Shown: positions 39,664 through 50,259, numbered from the stretch's first letter. The stretch: DNA of 64,000 nt from Desulfovibrio sp. An276 (GCF_002159665.1 NZ_NFJC01000001.1:124001-188000); one strand, 5' to 3'. Notes: generated from the sequence alone by a model not told the origin. A program made the numbers and translations.

Positions 39664-39757
39664 TGGGGGAGCTGCGCACGGGCAGCTGAGAGTGGTCACC
39701 TACGGGCCAGACCCTTGGAACCTGATGCAGTTAGCGCTGCCGGAGGAAAGCTATGCA
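39664..39757 (+). promoter_or_regulatory. TPP riboswitch (THI element)
   Basis: Conserved blocks in order: GGGGGAGCTG, CTGAGA (39686-39691), GGAACCTGATGCAGTTAG (from about 39718), the GCAG/CTGC helix and CGGAGGAAAGC. This is the thiamine pyrophosphate-sensing aptamer, 60 bases before thiC, so thiC is repressed by TPP. The expression platform (terminator or ribosome-site occlusion) is not obvious. Confidence 0.9.
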
Positions 39758-39818
39758 TTCTCGTATTGGTATGTGCTCTGCCCCCTTGTACAGCTAGAAA
39801 TCTTTTAGGGAGAGCACT

Positions 39819-41105
39819 ATGTCAGACATTCTGTCCAAGAACACTGTGCTGAAAGCACTTCTGGACCAGCACCTGGATGCTCTCGCCTTGCGCGAGGGCC
39901 TGGACAAACAAGTCATTTTAGAAGGCATTGAAAAGGGCACCATGGTGCTGCTGGGCAATCCTGCCCACAAAAAAGTGCGGCCCATCCTGGTGGGCCAGCC
40001 ATCTTCCATCAAGGTCAATGCCAACATCGGCACATCGCCCCTGTGCAGCAACGACGACATGGAAATTGAAAAGCTCCATGTGGCCGAAGCCGCAGGCGCT
40101 GACACTGTGATGGACCTTTCCATTGCAGGAAATCTCGACGCCATCCGCACCCGCATGCTGGAGAGCACCTACCTGCCCCTTGGCACTGTGCCGCTCTACT
40201 CCGTAGGCCAGCAGCTTTTGGACAACGAGCGCGAAGTCTCTTCCATGGACCCCGAGGAACTGTTTGCGGAGATTGAAAAACAGGCCGAACAGGGCGTGGA
40301 TTTCATGACCCTGCACTGCGGCATCTCCTACCGCGGCGCCCGCATGGGCGCAGAAAAGGACAGGGTCCTTGGCATTGTCTCGCGCGGCGGCTCCATGCTG
40401 GCCCGCTGGATGCTGGAAAACAAAAAGGAAAATCCCCTTCTGGAACACTTTGACCGCCTGCTCGACATTTCCCTGAAGCACAACATCACCCTTTCCCTGG
40501 GCGATGCCCTGCGCCCGGGTGCAGGCTGTGATGCAGGCGACACTGCCCAGTTCGAGGAAGTGCTCAACCTGGGCGTTTTGCAGAAAATCGCCCTTGAGCG
40601 CGGCGTGCAGTGCATGATCGAGGGCCCGGGCCACGTTCCCATGCACAAGGTGCGCACCCAGATTGAAGCCATCAAGACCCTGACCCACGGCGCCCCCCTC
40701 TACGTGCTCGGACCGCTGGTCGTGGACGCTACCCCTGGCTACGACCATATCTCCGGGGCCATAGGCGGTGCCATTGGCGTCACGGCAGGCGTGGACTTCC
40801 TCTGCTACCTGACCCCTGCAGAACACCTTACCCTGCCGGACAAGGACGACGTAAAGGCAGGCGTCATGGCCTCGCGCATAGCTGCCCACGCGGGCGAAGT
40901 GGCGCTTGGCACACCAAGGGCCGTGGCGAGGGAAGAGGCCATGAACAAGGCCAGACGCGATCTGGACTGGGAAGGCATGAAGGCCCAGGCCATTGATCCG
41001 GAAATGGTCACAAAGCGCAGGGGTGTCCACAAGGACGAGAAGGTCTGCGCCATGTGTGGCAAGTTCTGCGCGGTCAAGATGGTGCAGGACGCCAAGATAA
41101 TCTAG
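39819..41105 (+). CDS. thiC: Phosphomethylpyrimidine synthase ThiC (short form)
   Basis: Radical SAM enzyme converting aminoimidazole ribotide to HMP-phosphate, the pyrimidine of thiamine. The 428 residues correspond to the short bacterial/archaeal form that lacks the extra N-terminal domain. Conserved blocks include KVNANIGTSPLC, ADTVMDLSIAGNL, MTLHCGISYRG, LSLGDALRPG, MIEGPGHVPMHK and VDATPGYDHISGAIGG. The C-terminal cluster motif reads CAMCGKFCAVK, i.e. CX2CX3C rather than the textbook CX2CX4C. AGGGAG precedes ATG 39819. The TPP riboswitch upstream supports ThiC over the related BzaF (benzimidazole) enzymes. Confidence 0.95.
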   Translation: MSDILSKNTVLKALLDQHLDALALREGLDKQVILEGIEKGTMVLLGNPAHKKVRPILVGQPSSIKVNANIGTSPLCSNDDMEIEKLHVAEAAGADTVMDLSIAGNLDAIRTRMLESTYLPLGTVPLYSVGQQLLDNEREVSSMDPEELFAEIEKQAEQGVDFMTLHCGISYRGARMGAEKDRVLGIVSRGGSMLARWMLENKKENPLLEHFDRLLDISLKHNITLSLGDALRPGAGCDAGDTAQFEEVLNLGVLQKIALERGVQCMIEGPGHVPMHKVRTQIEAIKTLTHGAPLYVLGPLVVDATPGYDHISGAIGGAIGVTAGVDFLCYLTPAEHLTLPDKDDVKAGVMASRIAAHAGEVALGTPRAVAREEAMNKARRDLDWEGMKAQAIDPEMVTKRRGVHKDEKVCAMCGKFCAVKMVQDAKII

Positions 41106-41134
41106 GCTCAACACTCTATAGGCAAACATATCTG

Positions 41135-41188
41135 GCAGGGATTCCGGCATGTTGTACCATGCCGACTCCCTGCTACAAAAATTTTTTC
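41135..41188 (+). terminator. Terminator of thiC
   Basis: GCAGGG-ATT-CCGGCATG pairs with CATGCCG-ACT-CCCTGC (small internal loop), then ATTTTTT within seven bases. Confidence 0.8.
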
Positions 41189-41208
41189 TCTTTTGGGGCA
41201 AAAAGGTC

Positions 41209-41236
41209 TTTACAAAAGCTAATAATAATCTATACT
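41209..41236 (+). promoter_or_regulatory. Promoter for rubrerythrin
   Basis: TTTACA (41209-41214), 16-base AT-rich spacer, TATACT (41231-41236). The spacer AATAATAATC partly resembles a Fur/PerR-type operator, which would fit peroxide control of rubrerythrin, but the match is weak. Confidence 0.55.
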
Positions 41237-41312
41237 GGTAAAACGAAATGACTGAAGCGGATGCACAAAGCAGCATCCCGAAATCAACCTCTAACACAGA
41301 ACGGAGTTTGCC

Positions 41313-41888
41313 ATGAAATCCCTGAAAGGAACCCAGACCGAGAAGAATATCCTCACTGCCTTTGCCGGCGAATCCCAGGCCCGCAACCGCTACACCTACT
41401 TTGCCAGCAAGGCCAAGAGCGAAGGCTACGTGCTTGTTTCCGACATCTTCACCGAAACTGCCAACCAGGAAAAGGAGCACGCCAAGCGTCTGTTTAAGTT
41501 CCTTGAGGGCGGCGAGGCCGAAGTGACCGCAACCTTCCCTGCAGGCAAGATTGGCACCACTGTGGAAAACCTGCAGGCTTCCGCAAGCGGCGAGAATGAG
41601 GAATACACCCACATGTACCCCTCCTTCGCCGAAGTGGCTGCCCAGGAAGGCTTCCCGGAAATCGCAGCTGTCATGCGCAGCATTGCCATTGCCGAGGAAT
41701 TCCACGAAAAGCGTTTCCTGAAGCTGCTGAAGGAAATCCAGGACGGCACCATGTTCAAGCGCGACCACGTGACAGTGTGGCGCTGCCGCAACTGTGGCTG
41801 TCTTGTGCGCGGCGAAGAAGCTCCTGCCAAGTGCCCGGCCTGTGATCACCCCCAGGCTCACTTCGAAGAGCTGAACTACGCCTTCTAA
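41313..41888 (+). CDS. rbr: Rubrerythrin
   Basis: A 191-residue peroxide reductase of anaerobes. The ferritin-like diiron domain (1-145) shows the ligand motifs FAGESQARNRY, ANQEKEH and AIAEEFHEKRF; the C-terminal rubredoxin domain has CRNCGCL and CPACDHP, four Cys for one iron. Length and architecture match the Desulfovibrio prototype. ATG 41313 has CGGAG upstream. It has its own promoter and terminator, so it is monocistronic. Protects against hydrogen peroxide using electrons from rubredoxin. Confidence 0.96.
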   Translation: MKSLKGTQTEKNILTAFAGESQARNRYTYFASKAKSEGYVLVSDIFTETANQEKEHAKRLFKFLEGGEAEVTATFPAGKIGTTVENLQASASGENEEYTHMYPSFAEVAAQEGFPEIAAVMRSIAIAEEFHEKRFLKLLKEIQDGTMFKRDHVTVWRCRNCGCLVRGEEAPAKCPACDHPQAHFEELNYAF

Positions 41889-41941
41889 ATTCTGCTCGAA
41901 TTTCCCTCCTCCCAAAGACATCCCTGACATTCCTTCCACCA

Positions 41942-41972
41942 CCGGGGGCAGCAATGCCCCCGGATATATTTT
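41942..41972 (+). terminator. Terminator of rubrerythrin
   Basis: CCGGGGGCA-GCAA-TGCCCCCGG, perfect 9-bp stem with tetraloop, then ATATATTTT. Confidence 0.85.
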
Positions 41973-42205
41973 GGGGCAGCGCCAGCAACGGCACTGTCCC
42001 TTTTTTTGTGCCCCTGGCCCGCAGGTTCCACGCAAGCTTCCCGTATTGTCTATTTCGGTCGTTTCTATATACTCTGGCCTGGGTTTCCTCGCGCAGTATT
42101 TGCCCTGCAAAGGGAGCAACCATGCGCAAAAAATACGCATATCGCAGGATTGTCCCGGGTCTCCATACAGACACACAAAAGCCCCAAAGACATCAAGGAG
42201 CCTTC
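41973..42205. other. Leader region of the RND operon
   Basis: About 230 bases between the rubrerythrin terminator and the RND adaptor start. The adaptor frame is open back to 41954 but without similarity. No operator was recognised and no regulator gene adjoins the operon. Confidence 0.4.
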
Positions 42206-43498
42206 ATGGCCATATCCAACCACAAACGTCTTCTCTTTCTGCTCCTGCTTGTCCTTATTGCCTTCGGGCTCTACCGCTACCTTGCAAAACCCGAGGTCAA
42301 GGGGCCGCCGGAAATGACTGTGCCAGTGAGTGTGGCAAGGGCCATAGTCCAGGATGTGCCCCACTACCTGCAGGGCATAGGGACTGTGCAGGCCTCTGCG
42401 GATGTCCTTGTCACAAGCAGGGTAGGCGGAACCCTCATGGACATCTATTTCACGGAAGGCCAGAGGGTGAAGGAAGGGGATCTGCTGGCCCAGATTGATC
42501 CGAGGCCCTTCGAGGCTGCGCTGGCCCAGGCAAAGGGAACGCTTGCAAGGGACGAGGCAGAGCTTGCCAATGCCCGCAAGGACATGCGCCGCTACGCTAC
42601 TCTCGCTGCCAAGGACTATGTCGCACGGCAGACCTACGACCAGCAGGTGGCCCAGGTGGGGCAGCTTGAGGGCACGGTGGCCGCGGACAGGGCAAATGTG
42701 CGCACAGCGGAACTGGATCTGGTCTATTCGCGCATCACGGCACCGGTATCCGGACGCCTGGGCTTGCGCAATGTGGACAAGGGCGCCCTTGTCACTGCCA
42801 ACGATACCACTGGCATTGTGCGCATTACGGAAGTGTCCCCATGCTATGTGGTCTTCCCCCTGCCGGAAATAAATGTGCCCCTTCTGACAGAGGCACTCTT
42901 TGTGCGAGAACACAGTGATCCCGCGGCACCCAAGCCCAGAGTCGAGGCCTGGAGCAGGGATCAGAAAGAATGCCTGGCAGTGGGAGAACTCCTCACTGTG
43001 GACAACCGCATTGACACGGCCACAGGCACTGTCATGCTGAAGGCCATATTCGCAAACGAAAACGAGCGCCTCTTCCCCAACGAATTCGTGAACGCACGCG
43101 TGCGCGTGCGCACCCTGAAAAATGTGGTGACAGTACCCCCGGCTGCAGTGCAGATAGGCTCTTCAGGGAACTATGTCTTTGTGGTGGACAGGGACAACAC
43201 TGTTGAACTGCGCAAGGTGACAACAGGCATAAATACAGGGGCAGTGACTGTCATAGAAAAGGGCCTTGCGGCAAACGAAGCAATAGTGGTGGACGGTATA
43301 GACCGCCTGCGCCAGGGATCAAAAGTGCGCGTTGCGGCAACGGTGGAGACGGTACGCCTTGAGGCCATGCCCTCGCCCATGCAGACAGAAAATACGCCAA
43401 GGCTTTTGCCCAATGCAGGGGCCCACAAAAAAGCCGGCAGACCCAATGCGCCTGAATCCCAAAACTCCGGGACCCCAAAACCCGGGGGCAAAAACTAG
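42206..43498 (+). CDS. mdtA: RND efflux periplasmic adaptor (MdtA-like)
   Basis: A 430-residue membrane fusion protein. An N-terminal anchor (KRLLFLLLLVLIAFGLYRYL) is followed by the lipoyl half-motifs (VTSRVGGTLMDIYFTEGQRVKEGDLLAQIDP, and ITAPVSGRLGLRNVDKG), a helical hairpin between them (about 105-165) and beta-barrel domains. The C-terminal tail is Pro/Gly-rich and low complexity. It links the two inner-membrane pumps encoded downstream to an outer-membrane channel that is not in the window. ATG 42206 has AAGGAG at good spacing; 12 bases separate it from the next gene. The gene name is by operon analogy with MdtABC. Confidence 0.88.
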   Translation: MAISNHKRLLFLLLLVLIAFGLYRYLAKPEVKGPPEMTVPVSVARAIVQDVPHYLQGIGTVQASADVLVTSRVGGTLMDIYFTEGQRVKEGDLLAQIDPRPFEAALAQAKGTLARDEAELANARKDMRRYATLAAKDYVARQTYDQQVAQVGQLEGTVAADRANVRTAELDLVYSRITAPVSGRLGLRNVDKGALVTANDTTGIVRITEVSPCYVVFPLPEINVPLLTEALFVREHSDPAAPKPRVEAWSRDQKECLAVGELLTVDNRIDTATGTVMLKAIFANENERLFPNEFVNARVRVRTLKNVVTVPPAAVQIGSSGNYVFVVDRDNTVELRKVTTGINTGAVTVIEKGLAANEAIVVDGIDRLRQGSKVRVAATVETVRLEAMPSPMQTENTPRLLPNAGAHKKAGRPNAPESQNSGTPKPGGKN

Positions 43499-43510
43499 GG
43501 CGGGGCAAGC

Positions 43511-46500
43511 GTGAACATCTCCCGTATCTTCATACTGCGCCCCATAGCGACCTCGCTGCTCATGGTGGCCCTCTTTTTATCCGGTGTTCTGGCCTACCGC
43601 TTTTTGCCCATTTCGGCCCTGCCCCAGATAGACTATCCCACCATACAGGTGCAGACCTTCTATCCGGGAGCATCCCCGGACGTCATGGCAGCTGTAGTGA
43701 CAGCGCCCCTTGAGACGCAGTTCGGCTCCATGTCCGGCCTTGTGCAGATGAGCTCCTTTTCCTCTGCAGGGGCCTCGGTCATCACCCTGCAGTTTGACCT
43801 TGGCATAGCGCTGGATGTGGCGGAACAGGAGGTGCAGGCAGGCATCAATGCAGCCCTGACACTATTGCCCTCGGACTTGCCAACGCCTCCTGTGTACAAC
43901 AAGGTGAACCCGGCAGACCCGCCGGTCATGACACTGGCTCTCACAAGCGACATCTTGCCCATGACACGCCTTGAGGATCTGGCGGACACGCGCATGGCGC
44001 AAAAGCTCTCGCAGCTCTCGGGTGTGGGTATGGTAACCCTTTCCGGCGGCGAGCGACCTGCCATCAGGGTCAGGGTGAACCCGAAGGCCCTGGCAAGGGC
44101 GGATCTGACCATGGAGGACATACGCACGGCCATATCCGCTGCCAATGTGAACACAGCCAAGGGCAGCCTGGACGGACGCCTGCGCTCCTCTACCATCAAC
44201 GCCAACGACCAGCTGGAAAGCCCGGAAGAGTACATACAGACCATCATAGGCTACAAGAACGGGGCTCCCATACGCCTGGGGGACATAGCAGAAGTCGAGG
44301 AAGGGGCTGAAAACGCCCTGCTCTCTGCCTATATTGTGCAGGCAGACAAGGACAGTGCACCAAAGAAGATACGTCAGGCCATCATCATTTCCGTGCAGCG
44401 CCAGCCGGGAGCCAACGTCATAGCTGTTGCGGACGCCATCAACGCGCGCCTGCCCATGCTTGCGGCCTCGCTCCCAAATTCGGTGCAGCTTGAGGTCATC
44501 ACGGACAGGACGGCAACCATACGCGCGACAGTGGCGGACGTGCAGTTCGAACTTGTGCTGGCTGTGGTCCTTGTCATTGCAGTCATCTGGGTCTTTTTGC
44601 GCAACGCAAGGGCAACACTCATCCCGGCATTGGCAGTGCCCCTCTCCCTGGTGGGCACCCTGGGCGTCATGTACCTTGCCAACTTTTCCCTGAACAACCT
44701 GACCCTCATGGCCCTGGTCATAGCCTCGGGCTTTGTGGTGGACGACGCCATAGTAGTCATAGAAAACATCACCCGCTATCTGGAAAAGGGCATGAGGCCA
44801 GTACAGGCTGCGCTCACGGGTGCAGGCCAGATTGGCTTTACGATCATCTCTCTCACCCTCTCCCTTGTTGCTGTGCTCATCCCCCTGCTCTTCATGGGGG
44901 ACGTGGCAGGAAGGCTCTTTCGGGAATTTGCCATCACGCTGGCTGTGACCATCCTCATCTCGGCTGTCGTGTCCCTGACGCTCACGCCCATGCTCTGCGC
45001 GGTCTTTCTCAAAACAGAGAGAAGGAAAAGGGGCGGCGAGACGGGAGAAGCAGACAAAGAGGAAAAGGGCTTTTTCCCAGTTCTTCTGAAGCTCTACGAC
45101 AGGGCGCTTGTCGTTGTTTTGCGCCATCAGACACTCATGCTCTGGGTGGCCCTGGGAAGCGTTCTCTTCACTGGCTTTCTCTATGTTGCGGTCTCCAAGG
45201 GCTTTTTCCCTGTGCAGGACACAGGCCTTTTGCAGGGCATGGCAGAGGCTCCGCAAAACACTTCCTTCAGGGGCATGGCTGCCCGCCAGCAGCGTTTGGC
45301 AGACCTTCTGCTCTCGGACCCGGCTGTCAGGCGTGTTGCCTTCTTCGTGGGTGTTGACGGACAAAATCCGAGTATAGCCACCTCAAGGCTCACCATTGAG
45401 CTAAAGAGCCTTGACGAAAGGGAAGACAGGGCGCCTGCCATAGCAAAGAGGCTCATGGAGCGGGCGCACAGCGAGATCCCGGGAACAACCCTCTACCTGA
45501 ATCCAGTGCAGGATCTCACCATTGAGGACAGGACTTCGCGCACCATGTACCAGGTGACCATGGAGGCTGTGTCCAGGGAGGACCTTGCCCTGTGGGAGAA
45601 AAAGTTCAGGCGCTCTTTAAACGAACAGGAAGAGCTCTCAAACGTTGCAACGGACCTTCTGCCACAGGGGACCATGGTCTATGTCAACGTGAACCGCGAC
45701 ATGGCTGGCAGGCTCGGCATCAGCATGCAGGACATAGACAACGCCCTCTACAATGCCCTTGGTCAGAGGCTCATCTCCACCATCTTCACACAAACAAACC
45801 AGTACAAGGTAGTGCTCGAATCCGCTTCGACCTTCAGAAAGGGGCCGCAGGACATGGAGGCCATCTTTGTGGAAGCGGGAGACGGAAAGCCTGTGCCGCT
45901 CACAAGTGTTGCCACAATCGAGGAGCGGCCAGTGCAGCTGGGCCTTGCAAGGCAGGGACAGTTTCCGGCAGCAACCCTCTCCTTCAACGTGGCAGAGGGC
46001 TGGCATCTGGGAGACGCGGTGGAGGCAGTGAAAAGGGCCATACAGGAGATCGAGGCCCCGGAATCCGTGCGCTTCCTCTTCCAAGGTGCAGCAAGGGCCT
46101 TTGACTCCTCGACCAACAACCAGCTCTGGCTCATCCTGGCAGCCATTGCCACGGTCTACATTGTGCTTGGCGTGCTCTACGAAAGCTATGTGCACCCCCT
46201 GACCATCCTCTCTACCCTGCCCTCTGCAGGCATAGGCGCAATCCTTGCGCTCATCATGCTGGACATGGAACTGGGGGTTGTGGGCATCATTGGCCTTATC
46301 CTGCTCATAGGCATAGTCAAGAAAAACGCCATCATGATGGTGGACTTTGCACTTGAGCTGGAAAACAGGGAGGGCAGGGACAGTGTGAGCGCCATACACG
46401 AGGCCTGCCTCTTGCGTCTTCGCCCCATCCTCATGACAACACTGTGCGCACTTCTTAGTGCCCTGCCCCTTATCCTCACCACTGGCATGGGCGCGGAACT

Positions 46501-46621
46501 CAGACGCCCCCTGGGTGTGACCATGGTCGGAGGCCTTATCTTCAGTCAGCTGCTCACCCTCTTCACAACCCCGGTCATCTACATCTGGTTCGACAAATTC
46601 TCCCGCAAGAGAAAGGGGTAG
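43511..46621 (+). CDS. mdtB: RND multidrug efflux pump 1 (MdtB-like)
   Basis: A 1,036-residue RND transporter, the usual length. TM1 ([18 protein letters not shown]), two large periplasmic loops and a second TM group are present. The proton-relay aspartates lie in [14 protein letters not shown] of TM4, and the partner Lys in [14 protein letters not shown] of TM10. The start is GTG 43511. Six bases separate it from the second pump, so the pair probably forms a heterotrimer as in MdtBC. Substrates are unknown; MdtABC homologues export bile salts and novobiocin-like compounds. Confidence 0.93.
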   Translation: MNISRIFILRPIATSLLMVALFLSGVLAYRFLPISALPQIDYPTIQVQTFYPGASPDVMAAVVTAPLETQFGSMSGLVQMSSFSSAGASVITLQFDLGIALDVAEQEVQAGINAALTLLPSDLPTPPVYNKVNPADPPVMTLALTSDILPMTRLEDLADTRMAQKLSQLSGVGMVTLSGGERPAIRVRVNPKALARADLTMEDIRTAISAANVNTAKGSLDGRLRSSTINANDQLESPEEYIQTIIGYKNGAPIRLGDIAEVEEGAENALLSAYIVQADKDSAPKKIRQAIIISVQRQPGANVIAVADAINARLPMLAASLPNSVQLEVITDRTATIRATVADVQFELVLAVVLVIAVIWVFLRNARATLIPALAVPLSLVGTLGVMYLANFSLNNLTLMALVIASGFVVDDAIVVIENITRYLEKGMRPVQAALTGAGQIGFTIISLTLSLVAVLIPLLFMGDVAGRLFREFAITLAVTILISAVVSLTLTPMLCAVFLKTERRKRGGETGEADKEEKGFFPVLLKLYDRALVVVLRHQTLMLWVALGSVLFTGFLYVAVSKGFFPVQDTGLLQGMAEAPQNTSFRGMAARQQRLADLLLSDPAVRRVAFFVGVDGQNPSIATSRLTIELKSLDEREDRAPAIAKRLMERAHSEIPGTTLYLNPVQDLTIEDRTSRTMYQVTMEAVSREDLALWEKKFRRSLNEQEELSNVATDLLPQGTMVYVNVNRDMAGRLGISMQDIDNALYNALGQRLISTIFTQTNQYKVVLESASTFRKGPQDMEAIFVEAGDGKPVPLTSVATIEERPVQLGLARQGQFPAATLSFNVAEGWHLGDAVEAVKRAIQEIEAPESVRFLFQGAARAFDSSTNNQLWLILAAIATVYIVLGVLYESYVHPLTILSTLPSAGIGAILALIMLDMELGVVGIIGLILLIGIVKKNAIMMVDFALELENREGRDSVSAIHEACLLRLRPILMTTLCALLSALPLILTTGMGAELRRPLGVTMVGGLIFSQLLTLFTTPVIYIWFDKFSRKRKG

Positions 46622-46627
46622 CGACGT

Positions 46628-49600
46628 ATGTGGTCGCTTTTGAAAAGGCTTGCCGGACTCTTCGGGGGCAAGAAAGAGGATCGGGTCGTTGACCTTGGGC
46701 GTCCTGTGGCTTCGGATCACCCGGACTCGGACCATTTGGCTTCGGAAAATCCCGAAGCCTCTCACCCCATGCCCGAAGACAAGACAAAAGGGACCAGGAA
46801 GGGAGAGGCTGCAGGGTGCCTTTCCGGGGATAGTGAAGCCTGGGATACAAAAAATGCGCTGGACGCACAGGATGCCCAGGATACAGGGGAAGAGGCAGGC
46901 AGAAAAAGGCGCATTGGGCCAAAGTACGTGCCCTTCAACATTTCAGCCCCCTTTATACGGCGCCCTGTTGCGACAACACTTCTGACCATAGCCATAGCCC
47001 TTGCAGGAAGCATTGCCTTCACAACCCTGCCAGTGGCGCCATTGCCGGAAATGGACTTTCCGGTGGTCGTTGTCCGCGCGCGCCTTCCTGGCGCAAGCCC
47101 GGAGATCATGGCAACAACGGTTGCAACACCTCTTGAGAGGGCACTGGGGCGCATTGCGGGCATTACAGAGATGACCTCAAGAAGCTCGCAGGGGTCAAGC
47201 AATGTCATTTTGCAGTTCGAACTCGACCGCGACATCAATGGCGCTGCCCGCGACGTGCAGGCAGCCATCAATGCGGCAAGGTCCACGCTGCCCACCATGC
47301 CCTCCAACCCCACCTACCGCAAGGTGAACCCTGCAGGTGCGCCCATCCTGGTCCTGGCACTCACTTCGGAGACCATCTCGAACTACCAGATGTACGACAT
47401 GGCCCAGAGTGTGCTGGCACAAAAGATAGCCCAGGTGCCAGGTGTGGGCGAGGTCAATCTGGGAGGCGGTGCGCTTCCAAGCATCAGGGTGGACGTGAAC
47501 CCGCAGGCCCTTTTCCGCAATAATCTCACCATGGCGGACGTGCAGCAATGCATACGCAACTCAAACGTCTTCATGCCCAGGGGCCTGGTTGAAAACGGCA
47601 ACCACTACTGGCTTGTGGGGGTCAACGATCAGCTGGACGATCCCAAGGACTACGGGGAGCTCATCCTGAAATCCTCCGACAGGGGTGTGGTGCGCCTGAA
47701 GGATGTGGCAACCATTCAGGGTGGGCCGCAGGATGTGCGCTCCATGGCCATCTTCAACAACAAGCCCGCAGTCCTGCTCATGATCTTCAAGGCCCAGGGC
47801 GCCAACATCATAGAGACAGTGGATCGCATAAAGGCCATGGTGCCGGGCATGCGCCAGTGGGTGACAGAAGCCGTGACCATGGACGTGACCATGGACAGAT
47901 CCATCACCATCCGCTCCTCCCTGGCGGAGGTGGAGCTGAGCCTTGTGCTCTCCATGATCCTGGTCATTTTGGTGGTCTTCCTCTTCTTGCGCAACAACAG
48001 GGCAACGTCCATACCGGCAGTAGCAGCCCCCGTCTCCCTCATCGGGACCTTTGCGGTCATGTACGTCCTTGGCTACACCCTGGACAATCTCTCCCTCATG
48101 GCCCTAACCATTGCCACGGGCTTTGTGGTGGACGACGCCATAGTCGTTCTGGAAAACATAGTGCGCAGGCTGGAAAAGGGGGAAACGCCCCTGCGCGCGG
48201 CCCTGAACGGCTCGCGCGAGGTGGGCTTTACCATTGTCTCCATGACACTCTCCCTTGTGGCAGTCTTCATCCCCATTCTGCTCATGCCAGGCATCCTTGG
48301 CAGCATCTTCAGGGAATTTGCCGTTGTCCTCTCGGTGGCAGTGCTCATCTCCATGGTCATCTCGCTCACCACAACGCCCATGATGTGCGCAACCATGCTG
48401 AAAAGCAGGGAGGAGGTTTTGAGCGCACGGCTCGTTCGGGCTGACAGGGGAGGCCTTCTTGATTTTGTGGCAAGGTGCTGGAAAAGGCTGCTCGATCTGT
48501 GGAGCCGCATGCTGGACGGGTTGCGCGACAAATACGCTGCAAGCCTCACTGTGGTGGTGCGGCACCCAAGGATCACGCTCTTTGTCTTCTTCCTAGTCCT
48601 TGCGGCCAACGTCTGGCTCTACATTGTCATTCCCAAGGGCTTTTTTCCGCAGCAGGATACAGGTGTCATCATGGGGGGCATACGCATGGACCAGAGCCTC
48701 TCCTTCCAGGCAGGAAGCGAGAAGCTTAGGCGCATACAGGCAACCATACGCCAGGATCCGGCTGTGGACATGGTCTCTTCCCACTATAGCGGAGGCAGGG
48801 GAAGTTCGGGCATGTTCATAACACTAAAGCCCTTGAAGGAGCGCAAGGTCTCGGCCCAGGCTGTCATTGACAGACTAAGGCCAAGACTTATGGGTGAGCC
48901 TGGTGTTCAGGTTTTTCTGCAGCCTGCCCAGGACCTGCAAATGGGAGGCCGTTCTTCCAGAAGCCAGTACCAGTATACCCTGCAGGGAGACAACATAGGA
49001 GAGCTGCGCGCATTGAGCCGCAAGCTTGTGCAGGCCCTTTCCGACAACCCCATCATCAAGGACGTGGACTCGGACCTCGAGGAGCGGGGCCTTGAGACCA
49101 TGCTCACCTCCAACCGCGACGTCATGGCGCGCCTTGGCGTCAGCATGCGGGACTTTGACAATGCCCTTGGCCTTGCCTACGGACAAAGCCAGATCAGCAC
49201 CATCTACAAGGACAAAAACCAGTACAAGGTGGTCCTGGGCTTCAACGAGGAATGGTGGCAGTCGCCTTCGCAGCTTGAAGTGGTGCGCCTGCCGGGTAGA
49301 GACGGCCTTGTGCCCCTTGCAAGCGTTGCCGAGGTAGGTGCAGGCTTCAGCTCCCTTTCGGTCTCCCACCAGGGGCAGTTTGCGGCAATTACGATTTCCT
49401 TCAACCTGGCAGCAGGCTACTCGCTTTCGGATGCGCAGCGCATCATAGAGGAAAAGTCCGTCCAGGTGGGCATACCCAATACAGTCATAGGCTCCTTCCA
49501 GGGCACGGCAAAGCTCTACAGCGAGACTGTGGCTAACGAGCTCATCCTGATCCTCACAGCCATTGCAGTGCTCTACGTGGTCCTTGGCATACTCTATGAA

Positions 49601-50104
49601 AGCCTCATCCATCCCTTGACCATTCTCTCAACCCTGCCGCCAGCAGGCGGAGGAGCACTTATTGCGCTCATGCTCTTTGGCAAGGAGTTCAGCATCATAG
49701 CCCTTATAGGCGTGCTTTTGCTCTGCGGCCTTGTCAAGAAAAACGCCATCCTCATGATCGACTTTGCGCTCACGGCAGAGCGCGAGGGGAAGATGAAGTC
49801 CATGGACGCCATCCTCACAGCCTGCAGGCTGCGTTTTCGGCCCATCATGATGACAACCTTTGCGGCCATGCTGGGTGCTGTGCCCCTGGCATTGGGTCAG
49901 GGGGATGGTGCGGAGCTTCGCCAGCCATTGGGTATTGCCATCGTGGGCGGCCTTGCTGTAAGCCAGCTGCTCACCCTCTACACGACACCAGTCATCTTCC
50001 TCACCCTGGACAACATGCGCCACAAGTATCTCTTGCGCAGGCTTGCAAGAAAGCATGGCGAGCGCAAGGCACGTCTGCTTGTTGCCCTGAAGGGCAGGGG
50101 ATAG
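46628..50104 (+). CDS. mdtC: RND multidrug efflux pump 2 (MdtC-like) with N-terminal extension
   Basis: A 1,158-residue RND pump. The canonical N-terminus (NISAPFIRRPVATTLLT) begins only at about residue 103; before it lies a ~100-residue charged, Asp/Glu/Lys-rich segment beginning MWSLLKRLAGLFGGKKEDR, which would be cytoplasmic. TM4 has [15 protein letters not shown] and TM10 GLVKKNAILMIDFAL, so the proton relay is intact. ATG 46628 has AAAGGGG upstream and follows the mdtB stop by six bases. A GTG at 46928 would give a normal-length protein but has no ribosome site. The operon supplies adaptor and both pumps; no TolC-like channel is nearby. Confidence 0.92.
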   Translation: MWSLLKRLAGLFGGKKEDRVVDLGRPVASDHPDSDHLASENPEASHPMPEDKTKGTRKGEAAGCLSGDSEAWDTKNALDAQDAQDTGEEAGRKRRIGPKYVPFNISAPFIRRPVATTLLTIAIALAGSIAFTTLPVAPLPEMDFPVVVVRARLPGASPEIMATTVATPLERALGRIAGITEMTSRSSQGSSNVILQFELDRDINGAARDVQAAINAARSTLPTMPSNPTYRKVNPAGAPILVLALTSETISNYQMYDMAQSVLAQKIAQVPGVGEVNLGGGALPSIRVDVNPQALFRNNLTMADVQQCIRNSNVFMPRGLVENGNHYWLVGVNDQLDDPKDYGELILKSSDRGVVRLKDVATIQGGPQDVRSMAIFNNKPAVLLMIFKAQGANIIETVDRIKAMVPGMRQWVTEAVTMDVTMDRSITIRSSLAEVELSLVLSMILVILVVFLFLRNNRATSIPAVAAPVSLIGTFAVMYVLGYTLDNLSLMALTIATGFVVDDAIVVLENIVRRLEKGETPLRAALNGSREVGFTIVSMTLSLVAVFIPILLMPGILGSIFREFAVVLSVAVLISMVISLTTTPMMCATMLKSREEVLSARLVRADRGGLLDFVARCWKRLLDLWSRMLDGLRDKYAASLTVVVRHPRITLFVFFLVLAANVWLYIVIPKGFFPQQDTGVIMGGIRMDQSLSFQAGSEKLRRIQATIRQDPAVDMVSSHYSGGRGSSGMFITLKPLKERKVSAQAVIDRLRPRLMGEPGVQVFLQPAQDLQMGGRSSRSQYQYTLQGDNIGELRALSRKLVQALSDNPIIKDVDSDLEERGLETMLTSNRDVMARLGVSMRDFDNALGLAYGQSQISTIYKDKNQYKVVLGFNEEWWQSPSQLEVVRLPGRDGLVPLASVAEVGAGFSSLSVSHQGQFAAITISFNLAAGYSLSDAQRIIEEKSVQVGIPNTVIGSFQGTAKLYSETVANELILILTAIAVLYVVLGILYESLIHPLTILSTLPPAGGGALIALMLFGKEFSIIALIGVLLLCGLVKKNAILMIDFALTAEREGKMKSMDAILTACRLRFRPIMMTTFAAMLGAVPLALGQGDGAELRQPLGIAIVGGLAVSQLLTLYTTPVIFLTLDNMRHKYLLRRLARKHGERKARLLVALKGRG

Positions 50105-50259
50105 AGAAGACTTTCTGTCTCGGGGGCTGAACAGGCATTCCCTTGCATTCCATGTCGCATCCTTTTGCCTTTTCCCTGTGAACAGGACAGACAAAATGGA
50201 TTGGGAGAAGAAGGATCCTGAGTCAAAGCACGCATCAGCACTCTTTTCGAGATATACCC

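Noticed and set aside
39819..41105. BzaF-type hydroxybenzimidazole synthase instead of ThiC
   Set aside because: A TPP riboswitch directly precedes the gene, and no other bza gene or cobalamin riboswitch is near.
39918..42176. A 752-codon open frame on the minus strand opposite thiC and rubrerythrin
   Set aside because: Antisense to two clear genes; its translation has no recognisable motif and looks like a codon-bias shadow.
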